A stretch of DNA of 28,761 nucleotides from JANRKN01 sp033763435. Its GTDB lineage: Bacteria > Planctomycetota > Phycisphaerae > Phycisphaerales > UBA1924. The notes beneath the pieces are model-generated. The model saw only the letters and a program-made list of their open reading frames with translations. It was not told the origin of the DNA and made no database searches. Shown here in pieces: positions 1-9,191 of this stretch (within the stretch, counting starts at the first letter, position 1; each line of letters starts with the position of its first letter). Made by a program: the position numbers and the translations under genes. The stretch covers positions 1 through 28,761 of the forward strand of contig JANRKN010000162.1 of assembly GCA_033763435.1 (NCBI GenBank), written 5' to 3'.

Positions 1-1008
<1,008 letters not shown>

Positions 1009-1041
1009 TCGCGTCGATCGGCCAGCCTGACTCTGCTGAAG

Positions 1042-1128
1042 CGGTGGGGAGGGGATTCGAACCCCTGAGACCCTGACGGGTCTACCGGTTTTCAAGACCG
1101 GCGCATTCGACCACTCTGCCACCCCACC
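1042..1128 (-). tRNA. tRNA-Ser, anticodon UGA
   Basis: Read on the minus strand, this 87-nt cloverleaf has a 7-bp acceptor stem (GGTGGGG with CCCCACC), discriminator G, and anticodon stem-loop CCGGT-CTTGAAA-ACCGG with anticodon TGA. It has the long variable arm expected of a class II tRNA and a T arm with loop TTCGAAT. The long variable arm, G discriminator and UGA anticodon identify serine (UCN codons, chiefly UCA). CCA is not encoded. It lies about 50 bp downstream of the Sua5/TsaC gene on the same strand, so co-transcription is possible, but UCN-reading tRNAs are not t6A substrates, so no functional link is implied. Confidence 0.95.
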
Positions 1129-1179
1129 GAAAGGGTGTTGCCGCAGGGTATGGGCGTGCTCAGCGTCGCGTGTTGCCCG

Positions 1180-2178
1180 TCAGCGTGCGGTTGTCGCGCG
1201 GGTGAGGCGATCGCGGATCGCGTCCCAGATCGGGCCCGCGCTTTCGGGGCGTTCGATGAGGATCTGGGCGTGCTTGCCCGTCTCGCCGCGCTGGCCGACC
1301 GCGTCCGCGCGGTGCAGCGCGCCGTACAGCGCCGCGGCATACGCCTGCGCCTCGGCCGGCATCGCGATCGTCACCGCGCCCGGCGTCGTCCGTTCGCCCA
1401 GCAGAATCAGGATCGGCGTGCGGCCCTGCCTCACCAGCGCGCGCGCCCGCACAAGCAGCTTGGCGCGAGGCAGCAGCGTCGCGGGCGTCGTCGGCGCATA
1501 GTGCCGCGCGAGCAGGCCCGGGCTCGCCAGCGGCCCATCACCCTCCGCCGCGGGCCCGCCCTTTTCGACCTCGACGCCCAGCACGCGCGAGATCTCTTCG
1601 GCGCTGATGAGCCCGAGCCTCAGCACCCGCACGCCGCGGGAATCCAGCGCGACGACCGTGGACTCGATGCCGCCCTCGCACGGCCCGCCGTCGAGCGTCA
1701 GCACCTGTTCCTCGCTGAACGCCGTACGAACGTGCTCGGCGCGCGTGGGCGAGATCGAGCCTGAGCGGTTCGCGCTCGGGCCCACGATCGGCGCGCCGAA
1801 CATCGCGATCAGCCCGCGCGCGAGCGGATGCCTCGGGCACCGAAGCGCGACCGTCGGGCCGCCCGCGCACGCCAGCCCCGACACCCGCGCCGAGCGCGGC
1901 ACCACGATCGACAGCGGCCCGGGCCAGAACGCCCGAGCGAGCTTCGACGCCTCCGCGGGCCATGCGCCCGCGACACGCCGGGCCATCTCCTCGTCGCTCA
2001 CGTGCACGATCAGCGGGTTGTTCCCGGGCCGGCCTTTGACGTCGAACACGCGCCGGACTGCGTCGTCGCGCGAGGCGTCCGCGCCCAGCCCGTACACCGT
2101 TTCCGTCGGAAACGCGACCAGCCCGCCCGCGCGGAGCCGATCGACCGCACGCTGAAGCTGATCCTCAGCAACACTCAC
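1180..2178 (-). CDS. tsaC: L-threonylcarbamoyladenylate synthase, Sua5 type
   Basis: Makes threonylcarbamoyl-AMP from threonine, bicarbonate and ATP, the first step of t6A37 modification of ANN-decoding tRNAs. The N-terminal YrdC domain shows GGLVAFPTETVYGLGADA (about 18-35), the KGRPGNNPLIVHV nucleotide/threonine-binding segment (48-60) and the SANRSG motif (135-140), followed by GGIESTVVAL. The Sua5-type linker SPGLLARHYAP and a C-terminal Sua5 domain follow, so at 332 aa this is the long Sua5 form and not the short TsaC/YrdC form. I chose the GTG at 2178 over an ATG 39 bases upstream because it forms a GTGA overlap with the stop codon of the TolC-like gene, a sign of translational coupling. 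Alternative names are sua5 or ywlC. Confidence 0.92.
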   Translation of the reverse strand: MSVAEDQLQRAVDRLRAGGLVAFPTETVYGLGADASRDDAVRRVFDVKGRPGNNPLIVHVSDEEMARRVAGAWPAEASKLARAFWPGPLSIVVPRSARVSGLACAGGPTVALRCPRHPLARGLIAMFGAPIVGPSANRSGSISPTRAEHVRTAFSEEQVLTLDGGPCEGGIESTVVALDSRGVRVLRLGLISAEEISRVLGVEVEKGGPAAEGDGPLASPGLLARHYAPTTPATLLPRAKLLVRARALVRQGRTPILILLGERTTPGAVTIAMPAEAQAYAAALYGALHRADAVGQRGETGKHAQILIERPESAGPIWDAIRDRLTRATTAR

Positions 2179-3986
2179 GGCGTGCCGCCCTGCCCGGGCT
2201 CGGCCCGCTGCTCCCACGAGATCCCGTGCCGCTCGAGCGACTGGCCCGTCGCGCGCGCAAGCCGCGCCAGCGACAGCCGATACTCCACGATCGCGCCGAA
2301 CTCTTCCCGCTCGGCCTGCGCGAGCTGCTCCTGGCGGTTCAGCTCAAGGTCCAGCCTCTCGACGGTGTAGCCGCGGGTCTGGTCCTTCTCGACGCGCAGG
2401 GTCCGCAACACCTCGGCGGCGGCGATGCGCCCCGTGCGCGTCTGCTCGATCAGCGCGAAGCTCGTCCGCACCCCGTCGGCCGCGTCGCGCACTTCGCGCG
2501 CAACGTCCCGCAGTACCCGGCGCAGCTCGATCACGCTGCGCATGCGCTCGAGCCTCGACGCCTCGGCGCGCGCCTCGCCCGCGCGGTTGCCCAGCGGGTA
2601 TTCCAGCGTCAGGCCCACGAGCGCGTCGACGAATCGCGTGTCGAACTGATCGCCGTAGGCGCTGCCCGTGTCGCCCCGCAGCGAGTTCACCGCGCCCGCG
2701 ATGCGCAGGTTGAGCGTGGGCAGCTTCAGGTTCTCGGCCGCGCGCCGGCGGATCTCCGCGTCGTCGATCGACAGCGCCGCGCGCTCGACCTCGGGCCGAT
2801 CACGCATCGCTGCCGCGACAAGATCCTCGAGCGCGAGCGCCACGGCCTCGTCGCTGGGGCTCTGCGAGATCTCCGCCGTTTCGCCCGGCCGACCCGTGAG
2901 CACCGCGAGCCGGTCGCGCAGGCGCCGGACGGTGTTCTCCGCGCGCATCAGCTCCGCGCGCCGGCGTTCGACGCGCGCGACGGCATCGGCGATCTGCGCC
3001 GCCGTCGCATCGACCTCCGCCCGCGCCCGGAGCTGGTCGCGCACCTTCTCGCCGCGCTCGATCAGACGCGCGAGCACCCGCACATCGTGCTCGGCGCGGG
3101 CGAGCGTCCAGTAGGTTTCTTCGATCTCAAGCGCGAGGTCGAGCACGCGCGCCCGCAGCGCGATCGTTGCGGACTTCTCGGCGTTGACCGCCAGACGCAC
3201 GTCCTGCAGGTTGACGTCCTCGCCCGCGCCCCGGAGCAGGGGCTGCTCGAGGCGGATCTCGGTGCGCACGCCGGTCGAAGGATCGGGCCGGAACGTCGCG
3301 CCGGGTGTCTGGTCGTTGAGCCAGGTGGGCGCGGTGGTGAGGCTGAGCAGTCCGCCTCGCTCGGTGGGCTTGCGGAGACCCAGCGAGCCTTGGAGCTGCT
3401 GCGTGCGCGAGCGATCGAGGCCCAGCGGCACGCCGCCGAGCTCGAACACACTCTGCGGCCGATTCGTCCGGGCATAGTCCAGCCCCGCGCCGAGCGTCCA
3501 GTCGAACGCGGCGCGCGCACGCGCAAGATCCTGCTCGGCGATCGCGGGCTCGAGCCGCGCACCTTCGAGGGCCAGGTTCTCCGCCACGCCCCGCGCCACG
3601 GCCTGGGCGAGCGTGAGGCCCTGAGACTCCCGCGGATACGACGCCGGACCCGAGTTCGCCTCGTTCTCCGCAAGAAACTCCGGCTTCAGGCCCAGCGCCG
3701 AGACGCGGTCCTCACGCACCAGCACCGCGCCGGGCTGGGAGGCCGGGGTCGAAGCGATGGCGGGCGTCGTGGTGGGGGAGAGCGATTCGCGTGCGACCGA
3801 CTCGCGGACGAGCTGGGCCAAGGCCTCTTCGCGTGAGGCCTGCGTGCCGGCACACCCGGACAGGAGCACCATTTGGGCGGTCATCGGGACGGCCAGCAGC
3901 CCCCCTGCGCGCCCCGCGCCCTTGGGCAATTTCCGCCAACCACCGCGGCCGGGACCGGAACAGAGGATGGGAAGCGTCCTGCGCAT
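2175..3986 (-). CDS. TolC-family outer membrane efflux lipoprotein
   Basis: Predicted outer-membrane channel of the outer membrane factor (TolC/OprM) family, normally the exit duct of a tripartite efflux pump or type I secretion system. The 603-aa protein has an Arg-rich N terminus, a hydrophobic stretch and a lipobox LLSG-Cys with Cys about residue 45, so it is probably lipid-anchored like OprM. Two OEP repeats follow: the first starts with LTLAQAVARGVAENLALEGA (about 123 on) and the second contains RDRPEVERAALSIDDAEIRRR. Long Ala/Arg/Glu-rich helical stretches are consistent with the periplasmic alpha-barrel. The signal region is long when read from the first ATG; an internal start nearer the hydrophobic stretch is possible. 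No membrane-fusion protein, RND pump or ABC transporter is adjacent; the only partner is the overlapping Sua5 gene. The substrate is unknown. Confidence 0.87.
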   Translation of the reverse strand: MRRTLPILCSGPGRGGWRKLPKGAGRAGGLLAVPMTAQMVLLSGCAGTQASREEALAQLVRESVARESLSPTTTPAIASTPASQPGAVLVREDRVSALGLKPEFLAENEANSGPASYPRESQGLTLAQAVARGVAENLALEGARLEPAIAEQDLARARAAFDWTLGAGLDYARTNRPQSVFELGGVPLGLDRSRTQQLQGSLGLRKPTERGGLLSLTTAPTWLNDQTPGATFRPDPSTGVRTEIRLEQPLLRGAGEDVNLQDVRLAVNAEKSATIALRARVLDLALEIEETYWTLARAEHDVRVLARLIERGEKVRDQLRARAEVDATAAQIADAVARVERRRAELMRAENTVRRLRDRLAVLTGRPGETAEISQSPSDEAVALALEDLVAAAMRDRPEVERAALSIDDAEIRRRAAENLKLPTLNLRIAGAVNSLRGDTGSAYGDQFDTRFVDALVGLTLEYPLGNRAGEARAEASRLERMRSVIELRRVLRDVAREVRDAADGVRTSFALIEQTRTGRIAAAEVLRTLRVEKDQTRGYTVERLDLELNRQEQLAQAEREEFGAIVEYRLSLARLARATGQSLERHGISWEQRAEPGQGGTP

Positions 3987-4161
3987 CCGGCCCGACGGTA
4001 GTCCCGCCGAGGGCCCCCGGGCAGGGCCCGGGGCCTTGCGAAGGGGTGCGACGCGCGTAAAGTCAGGCTCCGCGGGGGATCCGGCCGATCGTGCGGGCGT
4101 CGAACCCGTTTGAGATGGGCCCAGCGATCCCTCGCGCGGGACAATTCAGGAGCGGCACGCG

Positions 4162-5709
4162 ATGAACGGCATGCACTGGACACGGATGGTCATTCCCGCG
4201 GCGATCGTCGCCCTCGCCGGCGCCGCCAGCGCGCAGGTCAAGGACGTCACCCCCTACAGCGTCGTGGTCACCGCCGACCGCGCGCCCCTGCGGGCCGACG
4301 CCGCCGAGGTCTTCTATCGAGTTGCCGAGGCTGAGAAGGGCGCGGTCCTCCGCGTCGACGGCGAGCAGGGCAACTGGCTCCGCGTGAGCTATCCGCGGAA
4401 CGGCTCCGTGTTCGTCCTCGCGCAGGACGGCACGCTCGATGCTGCCGCGGGCACCGTGCGACTCAACGGCGCCACGCGTCTGCGCGCCCCCAATGCGGTC
4501 GCGGGCATCGCGTCCTCGTGGAAGACGGCGCACGTCGCGCCCCTGGCCGCGGGCACGACGCTCAAGCATCTTGAGACGATGAAGGGCGAAGACGGCGCGG
4601 TGCTTGGGTACCGCGTTCAGGCGCCCGACGTTGCGCGCGCGTTCGTCGCGGGCAACCTCGTCCGTAAGGCGACCGAGGCCGAGGCCGCCGGGACCGGGGC
4701 GGGCACTCCGGCGCCCACTCCGACGACCACCCCCGCGGCGACTCCTGCCGCGACTCCGACCCCGGGCACGACGCCCGCCACGACCCCCAGCACGACCCCC
4801 AGCACGACCCCCAGCACGACCCCCGCGGCGACGAATCTGGCCGAGCCGATCAAGGCCGGCGGCAGCGCGCCCGTGGTGATCGAGCAGCAGGCGCCGACGA
4901 ATTCGCAGACGACCGGCTCGGGCGTAAGCGCGGGCACGAACACCTCCGCCGTCACGCCCGTGACGCCCGGCGCCCAGCCGACGGGCCAAACGACGGGCCA
5001 AACGACGGGCCAGGCTTCAGGCCAGGCCGCGGCCAACGCCGATCCGCTCTCGCCCGAGGCGCTTGACGCGCGCTTCCGCGAGATCAACGCCGCCGACCCG
5101 CTCACGGCCGACTACACCACGCTGATCGAGCAGTTCGAGCAGGCGATCGCGAAGATGGGCAACACGCCCATCGAGCAGCGCCGCCAGAAGCAGATGGAGA
5201 CGCGCCTGGACATCCTGCGCCTCCGCAAGAACTACCAGGACACCGTCAAGCGCATCAACGAGGCCAAGGCGCCCCTCACCGCCGCGAACGCCACCGTCAT
5301 GGGTCAGGTCAGCGAGAACGCCCGCACCCGCATCTACAACGTCGTCGGCGTCCTCCAGCCCTCGTCGGTCTACAACGGCAAGAACCTGCCCCTCATGTAC
5401 CGCATCCAGTCCGTCGGCGGCACCTCGCCCCGCACGCTCGGCTATCTCAAGCCCGACCCCGCGCTGGGCCTCGACGGCAAGCTCGGGCGCCTCATCGGCG
5501 TGATCGGTGAAACCAACCTCGACCCGGGACTGCGCCTCCAGATCGTCACGCCCGTCCGCATCGACCTGCTCAAGGCCGACGGCACGCCCGAAGTCCCCAC
5601 CCCCGCCGCCACCCCGGCCCCGGCCGCGACGACTCCGGCTTCTACTCCGGCCCCCGCGGTCGAGCCCGCGCCCGTCCGCCCGCCCCCGGCGGTGGTCGAG
5701 CCCAAGTAA
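4162..5709 (+). CDS. Secreted protein with SH3-like repeats and Pro/Thr-rich linker, function unknown
   Basis: A 515-aa exported protein. Residues 1-24 form a Sec signal peptide ending ASA before Gln25. Residues about 32-98 and 99-172 look like two bacterial SH3-type beta domains (VVTADRAPLRADA..., NWLRVSYP), which in other proteins often bind cell wall or peptides. A low-complexity linker (about 178-225) is built from TTPSTTPS-type repeats, with a second short repeat GQTTGQTTGQ near 275-289. A charged helical segment follows (about 297-375), then a compact beta-rich C-terminal domain and a Pro/Ala-rich tail. The start is supported by AGGAG nine bases before the ATG. It stands alone, divergent from the TolC-like gene, and is followed by a strong terminator. 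I recognise the SH3-like fold only from its pattern; a role at the cell wall is inference. Confidence 0.8.
   Translation: MNGMHWTRMVIPAAIVALAGAASAQVKDVTPYSVVVTADRAPLRADAAEVFYRVAEAEKGAVLRVDGEQGNWLRVSYPRNGSVFVLAQDGTLDAAAGTVRLNGATRLRAPNAVAGIASSWKTAHVAPLAAGTTLKHLETMKGEDGAVLGYRVQAPDVARAFVAGNLVRKATEAEAAGTGAGTPAPTPTTTPAATPAATPTPGTTPATTPSTTPSTTPSTTPAATNLAEPIKAGGSAPVVIEQQAPTNSQTTGSGVSAGTNTSAVTPVTPGAQPTGQTTGQTTGQASGQAAANADPLSPEALDARFREINAADPLTADYTTLIEQFEQAIAKMGNTPIEQRRQKQMETRLDILRLRKNYQDTVKRINEAKAPLTAANATVMGQVSENARTRIYNVVGVLQPSSVYNGKNLPLMYRIQSVGGTSPRTLGYLKPDPALGLDGKLGRLIGVIGETNLDPGLRLQIVTPVRIDLLKADGTPEVPTPAATPAPAATTPASTPAPAVEPAPVRPPPAVVEPK
4781..4824 (+). repeat. 12-bp in-frame tandem repeat encoding TTPS units
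   Basis: Three perfect copies of CGACCCCCAGCA plus a partial fourth. Each copy is four codons long, so copy-number change by slippage would lengthen or shorten the linker of the SH3-like protein without breaking the frame. Confidence 0.9.
4981..5016 (+). repeat. 12-bp in-frame tandem repeat encoding TGQT units
   Basis: Two perfect copies of ACGGGCCAAACG and a degenerate third (ACGGGCCAGGCT) within the same SH3-like protein gene. It is the second frame-preserving minisatellite in this gene. Confidence 0.85.
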
Positions 5710-5744
5710 TCGCTCAGCGCGACTGACGTCTCTCGTTCGCTCCT

Positions 5745-5770
5745 ACACCGCTCGATCGAGCGGTGTTTTT
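5745..5770 (+). terminator. Rho-independent terminator after the SH3-like protein gene
   Basis: A perfect 22-bp palindrome (ACACCGCTCGA / TCGAGCGGTGT) is followed directly by five T residues. It lies 35 bp after the stop codon at 5709 and separates this gene from the FIST gene. Confidence 0.88.
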
Positions 5771-5823
5771 CTGCGCGGTCGCTGTTTTCTCGCGCACCCG
5801 TTCAGGCGCGCGGGCCCGACCGC

Positions 5824-5829
5824 TATGCT
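5824..5829 (+). promoter_or_regulatory. Candidate -10 box for a leaderless FIST-protein mRNA
   Basis: TATGCT ends nine bases before the ATG at 5839, and no usable Shine-Dalgarno sequence stands at a normal distance (GGGCAGG abuts the ATG). A weak -35-like TTCAGG lies 17 bases upstream. Transcription would start at or within about three bases of the ATG. Confidence 0.35.
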
Positions 5830-5838
5830 CTGGGCAGG

Positions 5839-7164
5839 ATGAGCTCTTCCGTGCCCGCACGCCCGCCCGGACACCCGCTCGCGGGCCCCCGCATGAGCGT
5901 GGGCGTGTCCAACCATGTCGACTCCTCCCTGGCCGCGGCTCAGGCGTGCGAGGACGTCGCGCGCGGGCTGCTCTCAGGCGTCGATCGCTCGTGCGATCTC
6001 GCGATGCTCTTCTACACGCGCCATCACATCGAGCACCTGCGCGACGCGCTGGCCGAGGTACGCTCGGCGCTTGATCCGCGCGTGGTCGTGGGCGTCTCGG
6101 CCGAGACGGTGATCGCCCGCGCCCAGGAGATGGAGAATCTCTCGGGCTTTGCCGTGATGGGCGCGCGTCTGCCGGGCGTGCGGCTGCGCCCGTTCACGAG
6201 CGAAACCCTCGTGCCCGTCGATGAGAGTGAGTCGGGCGTGGCGCAGATCGCCGACACCATCGGCTCCGACGACCGCCTGCGGTTCACGTTCCTCGCCGCC
6301 GATCCGTTCAGCGTGCCGCTGGTCAAGCTGGTGCCCGCGATGAACACCGCGCGCAAGCTCTCGGGCGCGCGCTCGAGCGTGCTGATGGGGGGCCTTGCGT
6401 CCGCCGGGCACGCCCCGGGGCAGAACGCGCTGGTGATCGACGATCAGATCCTGACGTCCGGCGCTGTGGGCGTCTCGATGTCGGGCGCACTCCGCGTCGA
6501 CACGATCGTCAGTCAGGGCTGCCGGCCTTTCGGGCCCAACATGGTCATCACCAAGGCCCGCGGCAACGTCATCCTCCAGCTCGGTGGTCGGCCCGCGATG
6601 CGCGTCATTCAAGAGTGCGTCGACGAGCTCCCCGAAAGTGTCCGCGACCAGCTCAAGCGCGGCCTGTTCATCGGGCGCGTCATCGACGAGTACAAAGACC
6701 GCTGGGGCCGGTCCGACTACCTCATCCGGGGCGTCATCGGCGTCGACGAAACCTCGGGCGCCGTCGCGGTCAGCGACCTGGTCCGCACCGGGCAGACGAT
6801 CCGGCTGCACGTGCGCGACGCGACGACCGCCGCAGAGGACCTCGATCTGCTGCTGGACGCGCAGAAGCTCCACGACCGTCCGGCTGGGGCTTTGCTCGTC
6901 ACGTGCAACGGCCGCGGCTCGCGGCTGTTCTCCGAACCTCACCACGACGCGCGCGCGATCACCAAAGCCTTCGCACTCCCCAGGCCCGGCGAGGACCTTG
7001 CCAAGGGCGGCACGCCGATCGATCCGACCATGGCCTCGCCCGGCGCCGCGTCGATGCCCTTGGCCGGATTCTTCGGCGCGGGTGAGATCGGACCCGTGGG
7101 CGAAGAGAGCTTCCTCCACGGCCATTCCGCGTGCGTCGCGCTCTTCCGTGCCGCCGAGGCGTGA
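5839..7164 (+). CDS. FIST-domain signal-transduction protein
   Basis: A 441-aa protein with an N-terminal FIST_N region (about 20-250) and a C-terminal FIST_C region (about 255-440). The C-terminal hallmark is PLAGFFGAGEIGPVGEESFL followed by HGHSACVALFR, close to the FIST family consensus (GG-like turn, EI.P, FLH..T/S). The FIST domain is a predicted small-ligand (possibly amino-acid) sensor found alone or coupled to kinases and cyclases. Here it is stand-alone, with no signal peptide or membrane segment, so it should be cytoplasmic. The start at 5839 fits the -10 box just upstream; the ATG at 5893 is an alternative closer to the usual family N terminus. The gene is convergent with a LuxR-type regulator 91 bp away. 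Its ligand is unknown. Confidence 0.85.
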   Translation: MSSSVPARPPGHPLAGPRMSVGVSNHVDSSLAAAQACEDVARGLLSGVDRSCDLAMLFYTRHHIEHLRDALAEVRSALDPRVVVGVSAETVIARAQEMENLSGFAVMGARLPGVRLRPFTSETLVPVDESESGVAQIADTIGSDDRLRFTFLAADPFSVPLVKLVPAMNTARKLSGARSSVLMGGLASAGHAPGQNALVIDDQILTSGAVGVSMSGALRVDTIVSQGCRPFGPNMVITKARGNVILQLGGRPAMRVIQECVDELPESVRDQLKRGLFIGRVIDEYKDRWGRSDYLIRGVIGVDETSGAVAVSDLVRTGQTIRLHVRDATTAAEDLDLLLDAQKLHDRPAGALLVTCNGRGSRLFSEPHHDARAITKAFALPRPGEDLAKGGTPIDPTMASPGAASMPLAGFFGAGEIGPVGEESFLHGHSACVALFRAAEA

Positions 7165-7255
7165 ACAGCAGTGGTCACGTACGCGGGTTGGGGGCGTTCA
7201 AAGCAGCAAAGCAGCAAAGCGTTCCCGAACGCCGAAGGCCGCGGGTCGATTCCGC

Positions 7256-8383
7256 TCAGTCGCCGACGATCGCGCCCGCGGGGAGTTCATCTTCATCGTG
7301 GCGGGGCGGCACAACGGCGCCCGGAGTCTGATCGCGCCGGATCGGGCGCGAAGACTCGCGGATGCGGGTGCACTCGCTGACGTAGCCGAGCGCACGGGCG
7401 ATGAGTTCGCCGCGGCTGGAGGCGTTGAGCTTGCGGTGCAGGCTCTTGACGTGGTCGTGCACAGTGTGGGGCGAGCGGTCGAGGTCGTCGGCGATCTGCC
7501 GAACGCTCTTGCCCAGGATGAGCTGGTCGAGCACGCGCTGCTCGCGCGGGCTGATCCACAGGCTCCGGCGCGAGCGTTGCGCGCCCAAGGCCATCACCGC
7601 GCGACGGCTCAGCAGCGAGAGCGCCGCACGCATCGAAGACCCCAGCGACTCGGGCGAATACGGCGAGCCCGACGTCGGCGCCAGCGCCAGGATCAGCGCC
7701 CGGCCCGGGATGGCCGAACCCAGCGGCGCAACCGCGACGTGAACATCGGAAGCGTCGATCGTCGAGAACACCCGGCCCAGCGGCGTCGCGCGCCACGCCC
7801 CCGCGGGGCTCAGACGGCTCAGCATCGCATAGCCCGCATTCAGCGTGCCCGTCGCGTCGCTCCACTCGGGCGCAAAGCCAGCGGTGTGCAGCGTCTCGGC
7901 ATGGCAGCGGATCTCGCTGAGGCGCGCCTGGGGCGTCTGGAAGGACACCGGGCGGATCTCGATCGTCGGCGCCGAGCTGGCCGAGGCACGCAGATTCGTC
8001 AGAGGCGTCGCGCGGACCCGGCTGGCCTGGGCCGCCGAGGCACTGTTGTGATGGCCGTTGAGGTGCGCGTGGTTCACGGTGCTCGCGGTCGGCACCGCGA
8101 CGGGCAGACGAAGGCTGCCCTCGTCCGACGCCAGTCCCACCGCCTCGAGGTCCAGCAGCTCGCCCTGCCGCCCGAGGGTCGCCACGTGCAGCGAGACGAC
8201 GCAGGGCCTCAGCGCCTGCACAAAGCAGGCCGCCGCACGGTCGCACCAGTCCAGCGTCGCCACGGCCGGCAACCCGCACAGCCCCTCGGCCAGCGACGAA
8301 AAGATCTCAAGATCCGTCCGCGGGCCCGGGGAAGCAGCGTGAACATGTGCGGAGGTGTGGTTCGAGACGGCAACGGCGGACAT
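7256..8383 (-). CDS. LuxR-family transcriptional regulator with unknown sensory N terminus
   Basis: A 375-aa DNA-binding regulator. Residues about 272-334 form a GerE/LuxR-type helix-turn-helix: it begins ISPREQRVLDQLILGKSVRQ, followed by IADDLDRSPHTVHDHVKSLHRKL, which matches the family pattern LTxREx(V)L...G.s..eIA..L..S..TV..Hv..i..KL. The 270 residues before it contain no receiver-domain Asp or Lys set that I can see and are best described as a GAF-like or otherwise unassigned sensory region. A charged tail of about 40 residues follows the HTH. The start is supported by GGAAGGAA about nine bases upstream. It is a single gene, convergent with the FIST gene and preceded by a long non-coding region that may hold its promoter. 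Targets are unknown. Confidence 0.88.
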   Translation of the reverse strand: MSAVAVSNHTSAHVHAASPGPRTDLEIFSSLAEGLCGLPAVATLDWCDRAAACFVQALRPCVVSLHVATLGRQGELLDLEAVGLASDEGSLRLPVAVPTASTVNHAHLNGHHNSASAAQASRVRATPLTNLRASASSAPTIEIRPVSFQTPQARLSEIRCHAETLHTAGFAPEWSDATGTLNAGYAMLSRLSPAGAWRATPLGRVFSTIDASDVHVAVAPLGSAIPGRALILALAPTSGSPYSPESLGSSMRAALSLLSRRAVMALGAQRSRRSLWISPREQRVLDQLILGKSVRQIADDLDRSPHTVHDHVKSLHRKLNASSRGELIARALGYVSECTRIRESSRPIRRDQTPGAVVPPRHDEDELPAGAIVGD

Positions 8384-9191
8384 GCGTGGTTCCTTCCCTG
8401 GAAATCTGCCCCGGAGACCCGAGACGTTCAGGAACGCAGCGCGGGTGGGTCAACGGCCTCTCCCGTCGATCCCTCGACCCAACCCAACGCGTATGAACTT
8501 GTCCATTCCCCTCGGACGGCGATTCGTTATAGCCCAAACCCGGGCATTGCGTTGCTCTTGTTGCGTAGGGTTTCAGCCCTAATCGTGAGCATTGTCAATC
8601 CCCGCTCATGCTGGCATCGGCTCCCCCCTGTTCTGTGCTTCCCTATTTCCGTGCAAGGATTCTCCGAATAGGCAAACCCCTCCCCCTGTCAAGGGTGCGA
8701 AGGCCCGAGAAAAGGGGCCCTCGGGTGCGGGGAATTGATGTCAGAGCCGCGAAGTTTGGACGCGATCATGGGGCTCTGGCCCCAGAGACCCCGGCCGGTC
8801 GCCTGGAAGTACCGGCATTGCCGGCAACGATGCGGAGTCCTGGGGGCAATTACTTGGGGATAATCTCAGACAATAATCCTAATTCGGGCTCACCGTTCGG
8901 TCCTTCGGCAAAAGTACCGAGCGATAGGGTAAGTGCCCCGGGGCCCAATTCCCGGTGCTAATTGCTTAAATGTGTTGGTTGTGGGGTTGTCGCCTCATCC
9001 TTGTGGGGCGGGGTGCGCAAAAATCCGACGCGGATGGGTGGCATGGCGGGTGAAGTGGTGGCATGTTGGGGGTGAGACTCGGGAGAGGCGGCGAGCGGGC
9101 CGGCAGTGGTCATGCCGCGCCTGGATGGCCTTCGTTCTCCCCGTTCGGGCTGAAGGGTCATCAGCCTGTTCGGACCGCCCCCGAGGTCGTT
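8384..9191. other. 808-bp non-coding region, A+T-richer than its surroundings
   Basis: No convincing gene is present; the open frames here have unlike-coding composition and no ribosome site. On the minus strand there is a sigma70-like candidate promoter for the LuxR-type gene, TTGACA (8687-8692) with a 16-base spacer to TATTCG (8665-8670), and a second TTGACA at 8593-8598 without a good -10. Small inverted repeats occur at 8774-8787 (CTCTGG/CCAGAG) and 8812-8824 (CCGGCA/TGCCGG). The stretch 8845-8900 is unusually A+T-rich for this genome. It may be a regulatory region or carry an unannotated small RNA. Confidence 0.5.

Noticed and set aside
1042..1128. tRNA-Ser as an integration site of a mobile element
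   Set aside because: No integrase, no repeated tRNA 3' end and no accessory genes on either side.
1042..2178. tRNA-Ser next to the t6A enzyme as a functional unit
   Set aside because: tRNA-Ser(UGA) reads UCN codons and does not carry t6A; adjacency is probably chance.
4012..4035. GC-rich stem-loop between the TolC-like and SH3-like genes as a terminator
   Set aside because: The stem has a bulge and no T-run follows on either strand; it lies in a divergent promoter region where no terminator is needed.
7197..7221. AAAGCAGC short tandem repeat between the FIST and LuxR-type genes, considered as a CRISPR-like or att-like repeat
   Set aside because: Only two to three 8-base copies, no spacers, no mobile genes nearby.
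8608..8961. Possible 117-aa plus-strand gene in the large intergenic region
   Set aside because: No ribosome site, composition unlike the genes around it, and no protein-like motif; treated as non-coding.
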